From NCBI RefSeq assembly GCF_006965545.2, contig NZ_CP041372.2:496001-560000 (forward strand): DNA of 64,000 nucleotides, written 5' to 3'. Each line of letters opens with the position of its first letter. Position 1 is the stretch's first letter. Below, piece after piece: positions 7,260 through 19,030 of this stretch. This stretch comes from Paenalkalicoccus suaedae. Its GTDB lineage: Bacteria; Bacillota; Bacilli; Bacillales; Salisediminibacteriaceae. The notes below the pieces were generated by a model that searched no databases, was not told the origin of the DNA, and saw only the letters and a list, made by a program, of their open reading frames with translations. The translations under genes were made by a program, and so were the position numbers.

Positions 7260-8723
7260 CTACTTCATCCCTTTCAACATCTGCCTAAACGCAAAGATAT
7301 CCGTATGCTCATCGATCACGACAAGCTCAATGTCTAACGCATCCGCAAGGTCAGCTATCTCATGCTTCGTACATGTAAACGACAGCACCGTGTGATGAGC
7401 ACCGCCAGCGTAAATCCATGCTTCGGCCGATGTCTTAAAGTCTGGCTTTGGTTCCCATAGCACCTTCGCAACAGGGAGACGAGGCGTTGCTTCTGGAAGT
7501 GCCACAGCCGTTACCTCATTCACTAGTAAGCGGAAGCGATCGCCCATATCAATTAAACTTACATTAATGGCGTCACCTTGCACGCCATCAAAAATCAAAC
7601 GTGCCGGATCATTTTTGCCACCGATACCTAATGGATGCACCGCAATCTCTGGCTTATCCGTTGCGATCGTTGGACATACCTCGAGCATATGAGAGCCCAA
7701 TACCTTCGTGCCGTCAGCGCCAAAGTGGTACGTGTAATCCTCCATAAAGCTCGTGCGATCGTTGTTCGTCAGCGTCTTCATCATACGCGTGAGTGCAGCT
7801 GTCTTCCAATCACCTTCGCCAGCAAAGCCATAGCCCTTCTCCATCAGTCGTTGTACAGCAAGACCAGGCAGCTGGTCCATGCCATGCAGATCCTCAAATG
7901 TTGTGGTGAAGGCGTGGTAATTATTTTCGGTCAAAAAGGCCTCCATCGCGAGCTCGATTTTAGCTTGACCGCGCACGGCCTCCATAAAGCCTGCGTTGTC
8001 ACGATTTGTCTCACTAATATGATAGATCTCGCTATACTCCTTTACGCGCGCATCAATATCGGCGTCGGAGAACTTCGCGTAGTAGTCTGTAATATCGCCA
8101 ATGCCATATCCGTCGACTGTCCACCCTAAGTCACGCTGCGCTTGGACTTTATCACCCTCTGTTACGGCTACGCCACGCATATTATCGCCGATTCGTGCAA
8201 TGCGGAGCGTACGACCTTCTTTCACCGCCGCCATCGTATTCATCCACTGCTTGATCTCCTGCTGCGTATCAGTATGCTTCCAGTGACCTGCAATGACGCG
8301 GCGATTTATACCAAGTCGCGTCACGATAAACCCAAACTCACGGTCGCCGTGCGCAGATTGATTAAGATTCATAAAGTCCATATCAATCGTTTGCCAAGGG
8401 ATCTCTTCGTGATGCTGCGTGTGTAGATGGAGCATCGGCTTGCGGAGCTCTAAAAGCCCCTGTACCCAGCGCTTAGCGGGAGAAAATGTGTGCATCCACA
8501 CGATAATACCAGCGCAATTTTCCGCAGCATTAGCCTGACGAATGGCTTCTGTAATTTCTTGCTCCGTCGTCACAACTGCGTGCGCACGAACAGGGTAGGG
8601 GAGAGTCTCGTCTAATGTCGCGACAATTTCCTCTGACTGTGAGGCAACAAGATCAAGTGTCTCTGGTCCGTATAAGTGCTGGCTACCTGTAATCATCCAA
8701 AATTCGTTAGTTTGTGTCGTCAT
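7260..8723 (-). CDS. araA: L-arabinose isomerase
   Basis: 487 residues, the usual AraA length. Converts L-arabinose to L-ribulose in the cytoplasm, the first step of arabinose use. Residues matching the metal/catalytic set are visible: Glu in GFAEGDWK (about 305), Glu in SFMEDYTYH (about 332), His in LGSHMLEV (about 349) and His in GGAHHTVL (about 449). The N-terminus FWMITGSQHLYGPE is characteristic. Its ATG follows the araB stop codon directly (TAA then ATG), so translation is coupled. Last gene of the unit sugar-binding protein-araD-araB-araA; regulation is by the operators near 12.6-12.9 kb. Confidence 0.97.
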   Translation of the reverse strand: MTTQTNEFWMITGSQHLYGPETLDLVASQSEEIVATLDETLPYPVRAHAVVTTEQEITEAIRQANAAENCAGIIVWMHTFSPAKRWVQGLLELRKPMLHLHTQHHEEIPWQTIDMDFMNLNQSAHGDREFGFIVTRLGINRRVIAGHWKHTDTQQEIKQWMNTMAAVKEGRTLRIARIGDNMRGVAVTEGDKVQAQRDLGWTVDGYGIGDITDYYAKFSDADIDARVKEYSEIYHISETNRDNAGFMEAVRGQAKIELAMEAFLTENNYHAFTTTFEDLHGMDQLPGLAVQRLMEKGYGFAGEGDWKTAALTRMMKTLTNNDRTSFMEDYTYHFGADGTKVLGSHMLEVCPTIATDKPEIAVHPLGIGGKNDPARLIFDGVQGDAINVSLIDMGDRFRLLVNEVTAVALPEATPRLPVAKVLWEPKPDFKTSAEAWIYAGGAHHTVLSFTCTKHEIADLADALDIELVVIDEHTDIFAFRQMLKGMK

Positions 8724-10409
8724 TTATTCCACCGCCTGTGCTTCTGTAAGTTTATCGTGCGAACGTCCTTTAAGGAGATCCTTCATGAGGCTACTGCTCT
8801 TACCGAAGTAATCGTGTAGCTCCTTGTAGGCGTTAAACAACTGTTTATATTTCACTACATTTTCTTCAATAGGTCGATAAGGTGTTGGTTTGACTCGCGC
8901 CATTTTTGCGGCAGCATCGGTGATTGTCGCAAAACCACCATTCTCTTCACCAGCAGCAACAGCCGCAAACATCGCCGCTCCAACCGCCGGTGTCTGATAC
9001 GAATCAGCGACGTAAATCTCGCGCTCATTTACATCCGCGTAGATTTGCATGAGAAGTGGATTCTTTTGAGGGAGCCCACCGCATGCGTATAGCACGTCAA
9101 CTGGCACGCCATCGCCTTCAAACGTATCGACAATTTGACGAGTGCCGAATGCCGTCGCCTCTAAAAGGGCACGGTACAATTCTTCCGGCTTCGTTTGTAG
9201 CGTCATGCCGATAAACAGCCCGGATAGCTGAGTGTCCACAAGTGTGGAGCGGTTGCCATTCCACCAATCAAGTGCAACAAGACCACTTTCTCCTGGAGTG
9301 AGCTTACTCGCCTTTTCTGTTAAAAGTTGATGAATGCTCACGCCCTCGCGCGCGGCTTCCTCCGTATAGCTTACAGGGACGCACGTCTCGACGAACCAGG
9401 CAAAAATATCGCCAACAGCTGATTGACCCGCTTCGTAGCCATAGTATCCAGGGATAATTCCGTCTTCTACAACGCCGCAAATTCCATCGGAGTATACTTC
9501 CTTTTTGCCGAGTAGCATGTGACAGATTGATGTCCCCATCGCCATCACCATTTTGCCTTCGTCAACCACACCTAACGCAGGAACGGAGGCGTGCGCATCT
9601 ACGTTCCCGACAGCGACAGGTAACCCTTCTGGAAGTCCCGTCTTCGTGGCCATATCGCGAGTTAGCTCGCCAGCCTTGGATCCAGGAGAGGCGATTGCAC
9701 CTTTCAATTTATCGCGCACAAGATTCTCGAGCTTAGGGTGCACACTTACAAAAAACTGCTCTGACGGGAAGCCGTCCTCTTTATGCCATGCAGCCTTATA
9801 GCCCGCCGTACAGCTATTGCGTGTAAACTCGCCGGTCAGCTGTGAAATCACCCAGTCTGTCGCCTCGACAAAACGATCTGCTTCGTCATAGATCTCAGGA
9901 GCTTCATCTGCAATTTGATATGCCTTTGCAAGCATCCACTCGGATGAGAGCTTGCCACCGTAACGCTGAATAAAATCCTCACCCTGCTCAGCTGCCTTCG
10001 CATTCAACTCATCCGCATGACCTTGCGCAGCGTGATGCTTCCATAGCTTAATCCAGCTATGTGGATTGTCTGCGTGCTCCTCTTTAAAACAAAGCGGCAC
10101 ATCCTTTTCATCGACTGGTAGCATCGTACATGCCGTAAAATCAATGCCGATCCCAGCAATGTCTTCCGCATTTGCGCCAGAAGCCTCAAGCACAGCTGGC
10201 ACAGATCGCGATAGCACCTCGATATAATCCTCTGGATGCTGTAGCGCCCACTCGTGCCCAAGTCGCGTTCCATTCGGAAGCTCCCGGTCCATCACGCCGT
10301 GGGAGTAAGGCGTCACATGCTCCGCAATCTCCTTCCCATCCGCGAGGGAGACAAGCACCGCGCGCCCAGACTCCGTGCCATAATCAACGCCAATCGCGAA
10401 CTGCTTCAT
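8724..10409 (-). CDS. araB: Ribulokinase
   Basis: 561 residues, FGGY carbohydrate kinase family; phosphorylates L-ribulose to L-ribulose 5-phosphate with ATP. The N-terminal ATPase motif [14 protein letters not shown], the catalytic region [29 protein letters not shown] and the C-terminal [18 protein letters not shown] are all AraB-like. The start overlaps the end of araD by 4 bp (ATGA), and the gene abuts araA, so the three are tightly coupled. A ribosome site AGGAGGAAT precedes the ATG inside the araD 3' end. No defect seen. Confidence 0.96.
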   Translation of the reverse strand: MKQFAIGVDYGTESGRAVLVSLADGKEIAEHVTPYSHGVMDRELPNGTRLGHEWALQHPEDYIEVLSRSVPAVLEASGANAEDIAGIGIDFTACTMLPVDEKDVPLCFKEEHADNPHSWIKLWKHHAAQGHADELNAKAAEQGEDFIQRYGGKLSSEWMLAKAYQIADEAPEIYDEADRFVEATDWVISQLTGEFTRNSCTAGYKAAWHKEDGFPSEQFFVSVHPKLENLVRDKLKGAIASPGSKAGELTRDMATKTGLPEGLPVAVGNVDAHASVPALGVVDEGKMVMAMGTSICHMLLGKKEVYSDGICGVVEDGIIPGYYGYEAGQSAVGDIFAWFVETCVPVSYTEEAAREGVSIHQLLTEKASKLTPGESGLVALDWWNGNRSTLVDTQLSGLFIGMTLQTKPEELYRALLEATAFGTRQIVDTFEGDGVPVDVLYACGGLPQKNPLLMQIYADVNEREIYVADSYQTPAVGAAMFAAVAAGEENGGFATITDAAAKMARVKPTPYRPIEENVVKYKQLFNAYKELHDYFGKSSSLMKDLLKGRSHDKLTEAQAVE

Positions 10410-11119
10410 CGTGATTCCTCCTTCTTCTGTTGCCCGTAGTAGGCGTTAGCCCCATGCTTTCGTGAAAAATGTTTGTGAAGTAAATATGGAGATATTTCCT
10501 TGGAATCAGGATTAAGCGCTCGTGTTCGTGCCGCCATTTTCGCCGTTTCTTCTAGCACAACCGCGTGGTAAATGGCTTCTTCTGGAGAGCTACCCCACGT
10601 AAACGGTGCATGTCCGTGAACGAGAGCTGCCGGTACTTCATTAGGAGAGATGCTACGATCGTCAAACATGTCGACGATTACTTTACCTGTATCTCTCTCG
10701 TAAGCACCTTCAATTTCTTCCTTTGTCATTGGTTCCGTACAGGGTACGGGACCGTTAAAGTAATCGGCGTGAGTTGTGCCGAAAGCAGGTAAATCAAGCC
10801 CTGCCTATGACCAGCTAGTTGCCCAGGAAGAGTGGGTATGTACAATCCCGCCGATTCCATTAAAGTGTTTGTATAAATACAGGTGAGTAGGGGTATCGGA
10901 TGATGGAGAAAGGTCTCCTTCCACTACGTTTCCGTCCATATCCACTACGACCATTTGTTCCGCAGTTAACGCCTTGTAGCTTACACCACTTGGCTTAATG
11001 ACCATCAAGTTCGAGTCGTGATCAAATCCGCTCGCATTACCCCATGTAAAGGTAACAAGATTATATTCTTCTAACGCTTGATTCGCTTTGAGTACCTGTT
11101 CTTTTAGCTCTTGTAGCAT
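10406..11119 (-). pseudogene. araD: L-ribulose-5-phosphate 4-epimerase, interrupted by one in-frame amber codon
   Basis: The frame from 11119 to 10406 would encode about 237 residues, the normal AraD length, but has a TAG at 10807-10805 (codon 105). The frame does not shift: before it reads [11 protein letters not shown], after it AGLDLPAFGTTHADYF and FNGPVPCTEPMTKEEI. In AraD proteins the position is Gln (WSQAGLDLP in E. coli), so a single C-to-T change of CAG explains the stop. Zn ligands (HTH), the THADYF acid and the C-terminal AYYGQ are intact. It could be a recent inactivation, a sequencing error, or read-through. The start has AGGAGG upstream; the C-terminal part could also restart at the ATG at 10729, but that product would lack the active site. 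Confidence 0.9.
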
Positions 11120-11156
11120 CGGTAGGCCTCCTTTTTATGCTGATAGAAATAACGAT

Positions 11157-11182
11157 TTCAGCCGGCTGTGTGCCGGCTGAAA
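11157..11182 (-). terminator. Strong hairpin between binding-protein gene and araD
   Basis: TTTCAGCCGGC (11157-11167) pairs perfectly with GCCGGCTGAAA (11172-11182) around a 4-base loop. No proper T run follows on the minus strand, so it is more likely a partial terminator or mRNA-end stabiliser that lets the binding protein be made in excess over the enzymes, as is common for binding-protein genes. Confidence 0.65.
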
Positions 11183-11199
11183 CAAGGGGGGAGTTACTA

Positions 11200-12558
11200 T
11201 TACTGATCCATTCGTGGACGTACACTTTCTTCTGCTTGCTCTAGTGCTTCCTGTGGCGTTTGTGACTGCTCACGGATAACGTTAAACATCACGTTTGTAT
11301 CAATTTCATTTAATACGTCCGGCGTGTTTGTTGTGATATTTACACCTTGTACTTCATCGCGGATATCGAGTAACAACTCGAAAATATCATCGTTAAAGTA
11401 CTCGTAGAATGGGCTGTCTGCAAGGATTTCCTCTGTATCCCACACATCCCAACGAGGTGGGTCAAAGCCTAGTTCTGTCCAGAGATTGATGTTGCCTTCT
11501 TCGGACATTTTTGCAAAGTATAAGAAGTCTTTTGCAAGATCTACGTTTTCTGACTGGCTCGTGACAGCCGTACCTGTTCCACCCATACCAACTGTACGTG
11601 CATCTGACTCGTCGAATACTGGTAGTGGTCTAATTTCCATTTTGCCTGCAAGGTCAGGCATTTCCGCTAAGAAGTTTGCCATGAAGAAGAGAGGCATGAT
11701 GGCAGAACCTGCACCACCGCTGTTCATAAAACCATAGTATTCTTCTGAGTGGTTTTGCTCACCAGGTGTAATACGCGCAATTTCGTGCTCGTTGACCATG
11801 TCGTTAATAAAACCAAGTGTTTCCACGTTTGTTTCGTTTGCTAGCGTAAGTTCGCCTTCGTCATTAAAGAAGTCAGAGCCACGCTGAGCGACAAATGGCC
11901 AAATACCATACCAGTTCGTGGAGATAGTCGTCATTGGCACACCAGTTGCTTCAACAACCTGCTTACCTGCTTCCACGTAGTCATCCCACGTTTCAATAGC
12001 ATCAATATCCACGCCTGCTTCATCCATAATCTCCATGTTGTAATAAACAACGGTTGCACCTAAGTGTGTTGGAGCTCCGTAAATGTTGCCGTCTTGTGAG
12101 TAGATATCGAGTCGTTCTGTGATGAATTGATCCATTTCATCCTCAATTAGATCGTTTAGAGGCTCAAGCTGGATATCACCCATCAAAAAGTTAGGGAAGC
12201 GTGCGATTTCAATATCGACAAGATCAGGAGCCTCAGAGCCTGACTGTAATGCTAATAGTAAGTTGTTGTGCATTTGATCAAATGGATAGACCTCTGCTGT
12301 TAGCTGGATCGGTGTATCAGGGTTCTCTTCGTTCCAACGTTCTGCAGCATTTTCGAAGAAGGATACGTGTGTATCCGCGAATGTCCAGAAGCTAAGCTCC
12401 GTTGCATCCTCAATATCGTCCCCAACAACGACAACTTCTTCTGCGTCGCCACCATCGGCTGCCCCGGCATCATTTGTCCCATCGTTGTCTCCGCCACCAC
12501 ACGCAGCCAGTAACGCAGCTGATGCGAATACGGAGGATAACCATACTCGTTTTTTCAT
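11200..12558 (-). CDS. araN: Sugar ABC transporter substrate-binding lipoprotein (arabinose/arabino-oligosaccharide)
   Basis: 452 residues, family 1 extracellular solute-binding protein. The N-terminus is a lipoprotein signal with lipobox LAAC at about residues 17-20, then a Gly/Asp/Glu-rich linker. Typical family-1 pieces are LSFWTFADTHVSFFENAAERWN, YGAPTHLGATVVYYN and the MGGTGTAVTS region. It binds sugar outside the membrane and hands it to the two permeases encoded divergently. No dedicated ATPase is present, as in B. subtilis where a shared MsmX-type ATPase serves (established there, inferred here). The ribosome site GAGGAGGAAG precedes the ATG. A cre box lies 26-39 bp upstream. Confidence 0.88.
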   Translation of the reverse strand: MKKRVWLSSVFASAALLAACGGGDNDGTNDAGAADGGDAEEVVVVGDDIEDATELSFWTFADTHVSFFENAAERWNEENPDTPIQLTAEVYPFDQMHNNLLLALQSGSEAPDLVDIEIARFPNFLMGDIQLEPLNDLIEDEMDQFITERLDIYSQDGNIYGAPTHLGATVVYYNMEIMDEAGVDIDAIETWDDYVEAGKQVVEATGVPMTTISTNWYGIWPFVAQRGSDFFNDEGELTLANETNVETLGFINDMVNEHEIARITPGEQNHSEEYYGFMNSGGAGSAIMPLFFMANFLAEMPDLAGKMEIRPLPVFDESDARTVGMGGTGTAVTSQSENVDLAKDFLYFAKMSEEGNINLWTELGFDPPRWDVWDTEEILADSPFYEYFNDDIFELLLDIRDEVQGVNITTNTPDVLNEIDTNVMFNVIREQSQTPQEALEQAEESVRPRMDQ

Positions 12559-12583
12559 TGCACTTCCTCCTCATTAATCGTTG

Positions 12584-12597
12584 TGTCAACGCTTACA
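12584..12597 (-). promoter_or_regulatory. cre site (CcpA binding)
   Basis: On the minus strand the site reads TGTAAGCGTTGACA, a full match to the consensus TGNAANCGNTNNCA. It lies in the leader just before the binding-protein start codon, where CcpA would block transcription when a preferred sugar is present. Confidence 0.85.
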
Positions 12598-12691
12598 AAA
12601 ATGAGTAAGCGTAAAAACGATAAGTCCTCAAGCAGTTATCCAACGAACATAATTCATTGAATAAATTATTTGATAACTCTTAGTCTATTTT

Positions 12692-12707
12692 AGTTATGCG
12701 TACAAGT
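12692..12707 (-). promoter_or_regulatory. AraR operator for the minus-strand ara operon
   Basis: Reads ACTTGTACGCATAACT on the minus strand. It is the same as the site before araR (AGTTGTACGCATAAGT) apart from two symmetric positions, and close to the B. subtilis AraR box ATTTGTACGTACAA. It lies about 135 bp before the binding-protein start codon. Confidence 0.8.
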
Positions 12708-12863
12708 CAAATGGTTTTTACAAGAAAAAATTATTCGGATGAAAAAGAGCATATTATTTAATGGTGTGAATAAAAGCCTCATATAAGTGCGAAAAACATG
12801 CGATTGCAAGGATTTTTAAGAATACCTTGCGAATATCAGAATAATAAAATATAATTTTGAATT

Positions 12864-12879
12864 ATACATACGTACATGT
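12864..12879 (-). promoter_or_regulatory. AraR operator for the plus-strand permease/arabinofuranosidase operon
   Basis: Minus strand reads ACATGTACGTATGTAT: 11 of 16 positions agree with the site at 12692-12707 and the core TGTACGTA matches the B. subtilis box. A half-matching cre-like sequence TGTAACCGCT follows at 12890-12899. Less certain than the other two operators. Confidence 0.65.
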
Positions 12880-13044
12880 TATAAGTATATGTAACCGCTT
12901 TAGTTATAGAATATATAAATTGATAAGACGTCTATTGTCAGATAAGTCTAATTAAAAGGATTTAAAATGGCATCTTAGTTTAAAGAATGACTAAAGTGAA
13001 AAGCGTTCATGTGTGAGGTAATGCAAAACAGAGGAGGTACTTCT

Positions 13045-13962
13045 ATGGCGAACACTGCAACTGCAGGAAAGAAAAAACGATCCAACATCCTTTATTCTAA
13101 AAAACTAGCACCGTATATTTTCGTCTCACCATTTATCATTTCGTTTTTACTTTTATCGCTTTATCCGTTTTTAAGCGCAATTAACATGAGTTTTCAGCGC
13201 GTGCTACCAGGACAAACATCGTACGTTGGGTTTTCTAACTTTGAGAGGGTGTTTAATCCGGTCTTTTACACAGCCGTTCAAAATACGACGATTTACGTGG
13301 TGTGGACGGTCGTCATTCTAACGATCATTCCAATGATCTTTGCCATCTTTTTAAATCATCGTCTTATGATGTTTACAAACTTCTTTCGGGCATCGATTTT
13401 CATTCCTGCTTTAACATCCGTAATTGTTGCGGGTACTATTTTCCGAATGATCTTTGGGGAATCAGACGCAGCGTTTGCGAACCAAGTGATTGGGCTATTT
13501 GGTTTTGAACCAGTGGAGTGGCGCTACAGTGCTGGAACGGCAATGTTTTTAATGGTTGCTCTTGCCTGCTGGCGCTGGATGGGTGTTAACGTTCTTTACT
13601 ATCTAGCAGCTTTACAAAATGTAAGTAAGGACCTTTATGAAGCGGCTGATATTGATGGGGCTAATGCTTGGCAAAAGTTTCGTCACGTCACATTCCCGGC
13701 CATTAAGCCGATTTTTATCTTTTTATCCACGATCACGACGATCAACGGCTTCCGTATGTTTGAGGAAAGCTTCGTGTTCTTTGAGACAACATCTCCAGGT
13801 AATATCGGACTAACGATCGTTGGTTACATTTACTCAGAAGGTATTCAGCGAAACGATATGGGCTTTGGAGCCGCAATCGGAATTGTTCTTCTAGGAATTA
13901 TTTTTGTCGTAAGTTTAGTCCAGTTATATCTCACCGGAGCATTTAAGAAGGAGGATGCATAA
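13045..13962 (+). CDS. araP: Sugar ABC transporter permease (AraP-like)
   Basis: 305 residues from the ATG at 13045 (GAGGAGG 7 bases upstream; a longer reading from 13009 has no ribosome site). MalF-type inner membrane permease with six predicted helices and the cytoplasmic EAA loop EAADIDGANAWQKFRHVTFP that contacts the ATPase. Works with the next gene and the divergently encoded binding protein to import arabinose or its short oligomers. Stop and next start share one base (TAATG). Confidence 0.93.
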   Translation: MANTATAGKKKRSNILYSKKLAPYIFVSPFIISFLLLSLYPFLSAINMSFQRVLPGQTSYVGFSNFERVFNPVFYTAVQNTTIYVVWTVVILTIIPMIFAIFLNHRLMMFTNFFRASIFIPALTSVIVAGTIFRMIFGESDAAFANQVIGLFGFEPVEWRYSAGTAMFLMVALACWRWMGVNVLYYLAALQNVSKDLYEAADIDGANAWQKFRHVTFPAIKPIFIFLSTITTINGFRMFEESFVFFETTSPGNIGLTIVGYIYSEGIQRNDMGFGAAIGIVLLGIIFVVSLVQLYLTGAFKKEDA

Positions 13963-14816
13963 TGAAAGAATTATCTCGATCTACAAAAGAAAATGGCATT
14001 CGCGTCTTACTCATTCTTCTGTTTGCTTTTATTGCACTTGTCGCTCTGTTCCCGATCATCTCGCTTATCGTCGCATCCTTTAGCCCTTCCACGGATTTAA
14101 TGCGATTTGGTTTGACACCGGAGCTATTCTTTAGTGGCTTTACAGTAGAGAACTTCCAATCGTTGTTTGGTGGAGAGGCTGGAGCTTACTGGCGTTGGTA
14201 TGGAAATAGCTTATTGATCTCTGCGATCTTAATTGTTCTCTCTCTTATCTTTTCGTCTATGGTAGGCTATGCGCTGGCTGTTTACGAATTTAAAGGGAAG
14301 CGTTTTATCTTTATCCTGGTACTACTTATTCTCATGATTCCGTTTGAAATTTTAATGCTACCGCTTTACACCATGATGGTGAACTTGCGTTTAGTAGATT
14401 CCTATTTTGGCGTGATGCTACCGCTAATTGTAGCGCCAATCGCTGTTTTCTTCTTTAGACAATATTGTCTTGGACTTCCAAAGGAGCTCATGGAGTCTGG
14501 GCGCGTTGATGGTTGTACAGAGTTTGGGATTTTTGCTCGTATCATGGCACCACTTATGCTGCCATCCTTTGCGGCAATGGCGATTTTACAAGGACTATCT
14601 AGTTGGAACAACTTCTTATGGCCACTTATCGTGCTTCGCTCGAACGACATGTTTACGTTGCCTGTCGGACTTGCGACACTATTAACGCCATACGGTAATA
14701 ACTACGAAGTACTATTCTCTGGATCGGTGATGGCGATCATCCCGATTATCGTGCTCTTCCTCTTTTTCCAGCGCTTCTTCATTGCTGGTCTAACGTCAGG
14801 TGGAGTAAAAGGATAA
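13962..14816 (+). CDS. araQ: Sugar ABC transporter permease (AraQ-like)
   Basis: 284 residues, MalG-type permease, partner of the preceding one. Six hydrophobic segments; the EAA-type loop reads MESGRVDGCTEFGIFARIMAPL and the C-terminus LTSGGVKG is the usual end of this subfamily. Overlaps the upstream stop by one base, so translation is coupled. The family spectrum covers L-arabinose, lactose and arabino-oligosaccharides; the cluster supports the arabinan-derived substrates. Confidence 0.93.
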   Translation: MKELSRSTKENGIRVLLILLFAFIALVALFPIISLIVASFSPSTDLMRFGLTPELFFSGFTVENFQSLFGGEAGAYWRWYGNSLLISAILIVLSLIFSSMVGYALAVYEFKGKRFIFILVLLILMIPFEILMLPLYTMMVNLRLVDSYFGVMLPLIVAPIAVFFFRQYCLGLPKELMESGRVDGCTEFGIFARIMAPLMLPSFAAMAILQGLSSWNNFLWPLIVLRSNDMFTLPVGLATLLTPYGNNYEVLFSGSVMAIIPIIVLFLFFQRFFIAGLTSGGVKG

Positions 14817-14843
14817 TTCATTTTTAGAAAGGAGTGAGGGGTC

Positions 14844-16984
<2,141 letters not shown>

Positions 16985-16991
16985 AGAAATG

Positions 16992-17033
16992 AAACAGACA
17001 GTAGGGAGAAGTGTGCCTACTGTCTGTTTTTCT
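16992..17033 (+). terminator. Terminator of the abfA operon
   Basis: 14-bp perfect stem AAACAGACAGTAGG (16992-17005) with CCTACTGTCTGTTT (17016-17029), followed by T. Confidence 0.95.
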
Positions 17034-17045
17034 TGTTTTGATGTG

Positions 17046-17165
17046 GTGCCAACGGGTGTGATGGCTTGGTGCGAAAATGAGGAGGCTTTGTATGAAAATT
17101 AAGGTAGGGTGTACCAAATTGACGGCGCTTTGTGCGAAATTTAGAGTAAGTTGTGCAAAATAGGG
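17046..17165. repeat. 21-bp phased array, word GTGCGAAAAT
   Basis: Units start at 17069, 17090, 17111, 17132 and 17153, exactly 21 bp apart: GTGCGAAAAT, GTATGAAAAT, GTACCAAATT, GTGCGAAATT, GTGCAAAATA. A poorer unit GTGCCAAC is at 17046. Only the first ten bases of each unit are alike. Lies directly past the abfA terminator. Confidence 0.85.
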
Positions 17166-17372
17166 AATAAAATGGATGAGGTAGTGCTACTTCTTTACAC
17201 AGAAGAAGAGGATTTTACCGTGTAGATAGGTCTATCACATGCAAGTAAATAAAAAATAGAAGTACCTGAGCAAATGAAATAAAACTTGTACGGTTTTCTA
17301 TCAAAAGAATCAACGTAAATTATCAAAAAACGTTTTAGGACGTGTATTTAATCCCAATACCTGCTAAACTAT

Positions 17373-17388
17373 AGTTGTACGCATAAGT
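17373..17388 (+). promoter_or_regulatory. AraR operator at the araR promoter
   Basis: AGTTGTACGCATAAGT, matching 12 of 16 positions of the B. subtilis AraR box and nearly identical to the site at 12692-12707. Its place 68 bp before the araR start suggests autoregulation. Confidence 0.8.
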
Positions 17389-17455
17389 GACATTAAGTTC
17401 GTGTGTCTGACACATGACATGTATAGAAGCTATGACTGAAGGAAGGGATCCGGCG

Positions 17456-18574
17456 ATGAAAACCAAATACAGCTATGTAAAATCGGAAATTAAATCTAAA
17501 ATCATGCAAGGCTATTTTCAGCCACACGAAAAGGTAGGCTCGGAGAATGAGTTACTCCAAGAATACGGAGTGAGTCGACACACGATTCGCAAGGCCGTAG
17601 ATGAGCTAGTAAACGAAGGATGGATCTATAAAAAACAGGGTGCCGGGACGTTTTGTGCGGATCGAACCGCAGAAGAGCCAGTGCGTTCTAATCGCAAAAA
17701 TATTGCGGTGATCACAACGTATTTCTCCGACTACATCTTCCCATCTATTATTCGCGGTGCGGAGAAGGTGTTTCGAGACAACGGCTATCAGGTCACCGTA
17801 TTTAGCACAAATAATGATCATGAAGAAGAGAAGAAGTGTCTGGAGGCGGTACTGTCCCAGCAATTTGACGGTCTCATGATTGAGCCAACGAAGAGCGCGT
17901 TGCCGAATCCAAATATCAACTACTACTTAAATATAGAGCGGATGGGAATCCCATATGTGATGATTAATGCTTATTACGAGGAGCTCGAACCGGTTCACTT
18001 TGTTATGGATGATGTGGAGGGCGGAAGGCTCCAAACAAAGCATTTACTTGAGCTTGGGCACGAAAAAATCATCGGTCTTTTCAAAAATGATGATATTCAA
18101 GGCACGAAGCGCATGCAAGGCTTTATCAAGGCGCATCGGGAGCATGGGACGGCAATGAGTCCGCAAAATATTGTCACGTATACGACAGAGACGCGAGACA
18201 CGGTGCCGGTTGAGGAGCTGAGGCGCAAGCTGAAGGATGCGAGCAACCGCCCAACGGCGCTTGTGTGCTACAACGATCAGCTCGCTCTTAGACTCATGGA
18301 CGTTGTGCGCGAGATGAAGCTCTCTGTGCCGCGCGATATCTCGATCGTTGGCTTTGATAATTCCTACCTATCGACTGCATCGGAGATCAAGCTGACAACC
18401 GTCGCACACCCGCAGGAGAAGCTAGGTGCCGATGCAGCCCAAACCGTACTTGATATGGTCGAAAATACAGGGACAGTCGACAAAAAGAAACAGGTCGAGT
18501 CCGTCGTATTCGAATCTGCGTTAGTAAAACGTCACTCCGCGAGCGAGAGACGTGCGGCGGAAGTGAAGAGGTAA
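17456..18574 (+). CDS. araR: Arabinose operon repressor AraR (GntR-type DNA-binding, LacI-type sensor)
   Basis: 372 residues from the ATG at 17456 (AAGGAAGGG upstream; a longer reading from 17414 is less likely). Residues about 1-70 are a GntR winged helix (YVKSEIKSKIMQGYF, SENELLQEYGVSRHTIRKAVDEL). From about 80 on it is a LacI/periplasmic-binding-protein sensor (IAVITTYFSDYIFPSIIRG, LVCYNDQLALRLM, ISIVGFDNSYLSTAS). This chimeric layout is that of B. subtilis AraR, which leaves its operators when L-arabinose binds. Matching operators are found at the araR promoter and at both ara operons. The C-terminal tail after the sensor is a short charged extension. Confidence 0.95.
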   Translation: MKTKYSYVKSEIKSKIMQGYFQPHEKVGSENELLQEYGVSRHTIRKAVDELVNEGWIYKKQGAGTFCADRTAEEPVRSNRKNIAVITTYFSDYIFPSIIRGAEKVFRDNGYQVTVFSTNNDHEEEKKCLEAVLSQQFDGLMIEPTKSALPNPNINYYLNIERMGIPYVMINAYYEELEPVHFVMDDVEGGRLQTKHLLELGHEKIIGLFKNDDIQGTKRMQGFIKAHREHGTAMSPQNIVTYTTETRDTVPVEELRRKLKDASNRPTALVCYNDQLALRLMDVVREMKLSVPRDISIVGFDNSYLSTASEIKLTTVAHPQEKLGADAAQTVLDMVENTGTVDKKKQVESVVFESALVKRHSASERRAAEVKR

Positions 18575-18596
18575 CTGGATAAGAAAGTGCTTGTGG

Positions 18597-18630
18597 AAGG
18601 GGATCAGCTCGTGGGCTGATTCCTTTTTTT
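18597..18630 (+). terminator. Terminator of araR
   Basis: Stem AAGGGGATCAGC with GCTGATTCCTT around a short loop, then seven T; ends 50 bp after the araR stop. Confidence 0.88.
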
Positions 18631-18672
18631 GGTTTTGGATGGGGGGAGGAGGGCGCAAGGTTCATTAATTTG

Positions 18673-19000
18673 GAAGCAAGATGAAGGGGTTTGACTGAAG
18701 AGAGGGGGGAGTGAAGCAAACTTACTGCGATTAGAAGCATGAAAATTGGCTTGACGCATACGGAGGTCCAAGTGACGCAACAGACACGTCGTTTGATGCA
18801 AACCTATTTGAACGGACGCATACGAAGCCCTAACTGACGCACCTTTCACTGTGTTTGGTGCATACCATTATTTCGATGAAGCAAACGAGTTCTCAACTGA
18901 CGCAAAGCAAAATGACTTGATGCAAACAAAAGGCGATATGATGCATGCGATCAACTCATTGAAGCAAACGCACCCTTTTTTGACGCAAAGCATCCTGTTA
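18673..19000. repeat. 21-bp phased array, word GAYGCAAAC (copy 1, long)
   Basis: At least 14 units headed by GACGCA, GATGCA, GAAGCA or GGTGCA start at 18713, 18734, 18753, 18774, 18795, 18815, 18836, 18857, 18878, 18899, 18919, 18940, 18961 and 18982; steps are 21 bp nine times, 20 bp twice, 19 bp once. An isolated unit at 18673 lies 40 bp before the first. The remaining 12 bases vary freely. It fills the space between the convergent araR and membrane-protein genes. Confidence 0.9.
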
Positions 19001-19030
19001 TCTCTTGTATCTCACAATTATACTCATCCA

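Noticed and set aside
10004-10792. Open frames opposite araB and araD (10004-10273, 10172-10414, 10565-10792)
   Set aside because: They overlap well-supported genes in other frames and have no family features.
10730-10804. Frameshift in araD
   Set aside because: Both halves read in the same frame; translation through the gap gives the expected AraD residues, so it is a nonsense codon and not an indel.
12993-13010. A second cre site before araP (TGAAAAGCGTTCAT)
   Set aside because: One extra base shifts the arms out of the consensus; only the central part fits.
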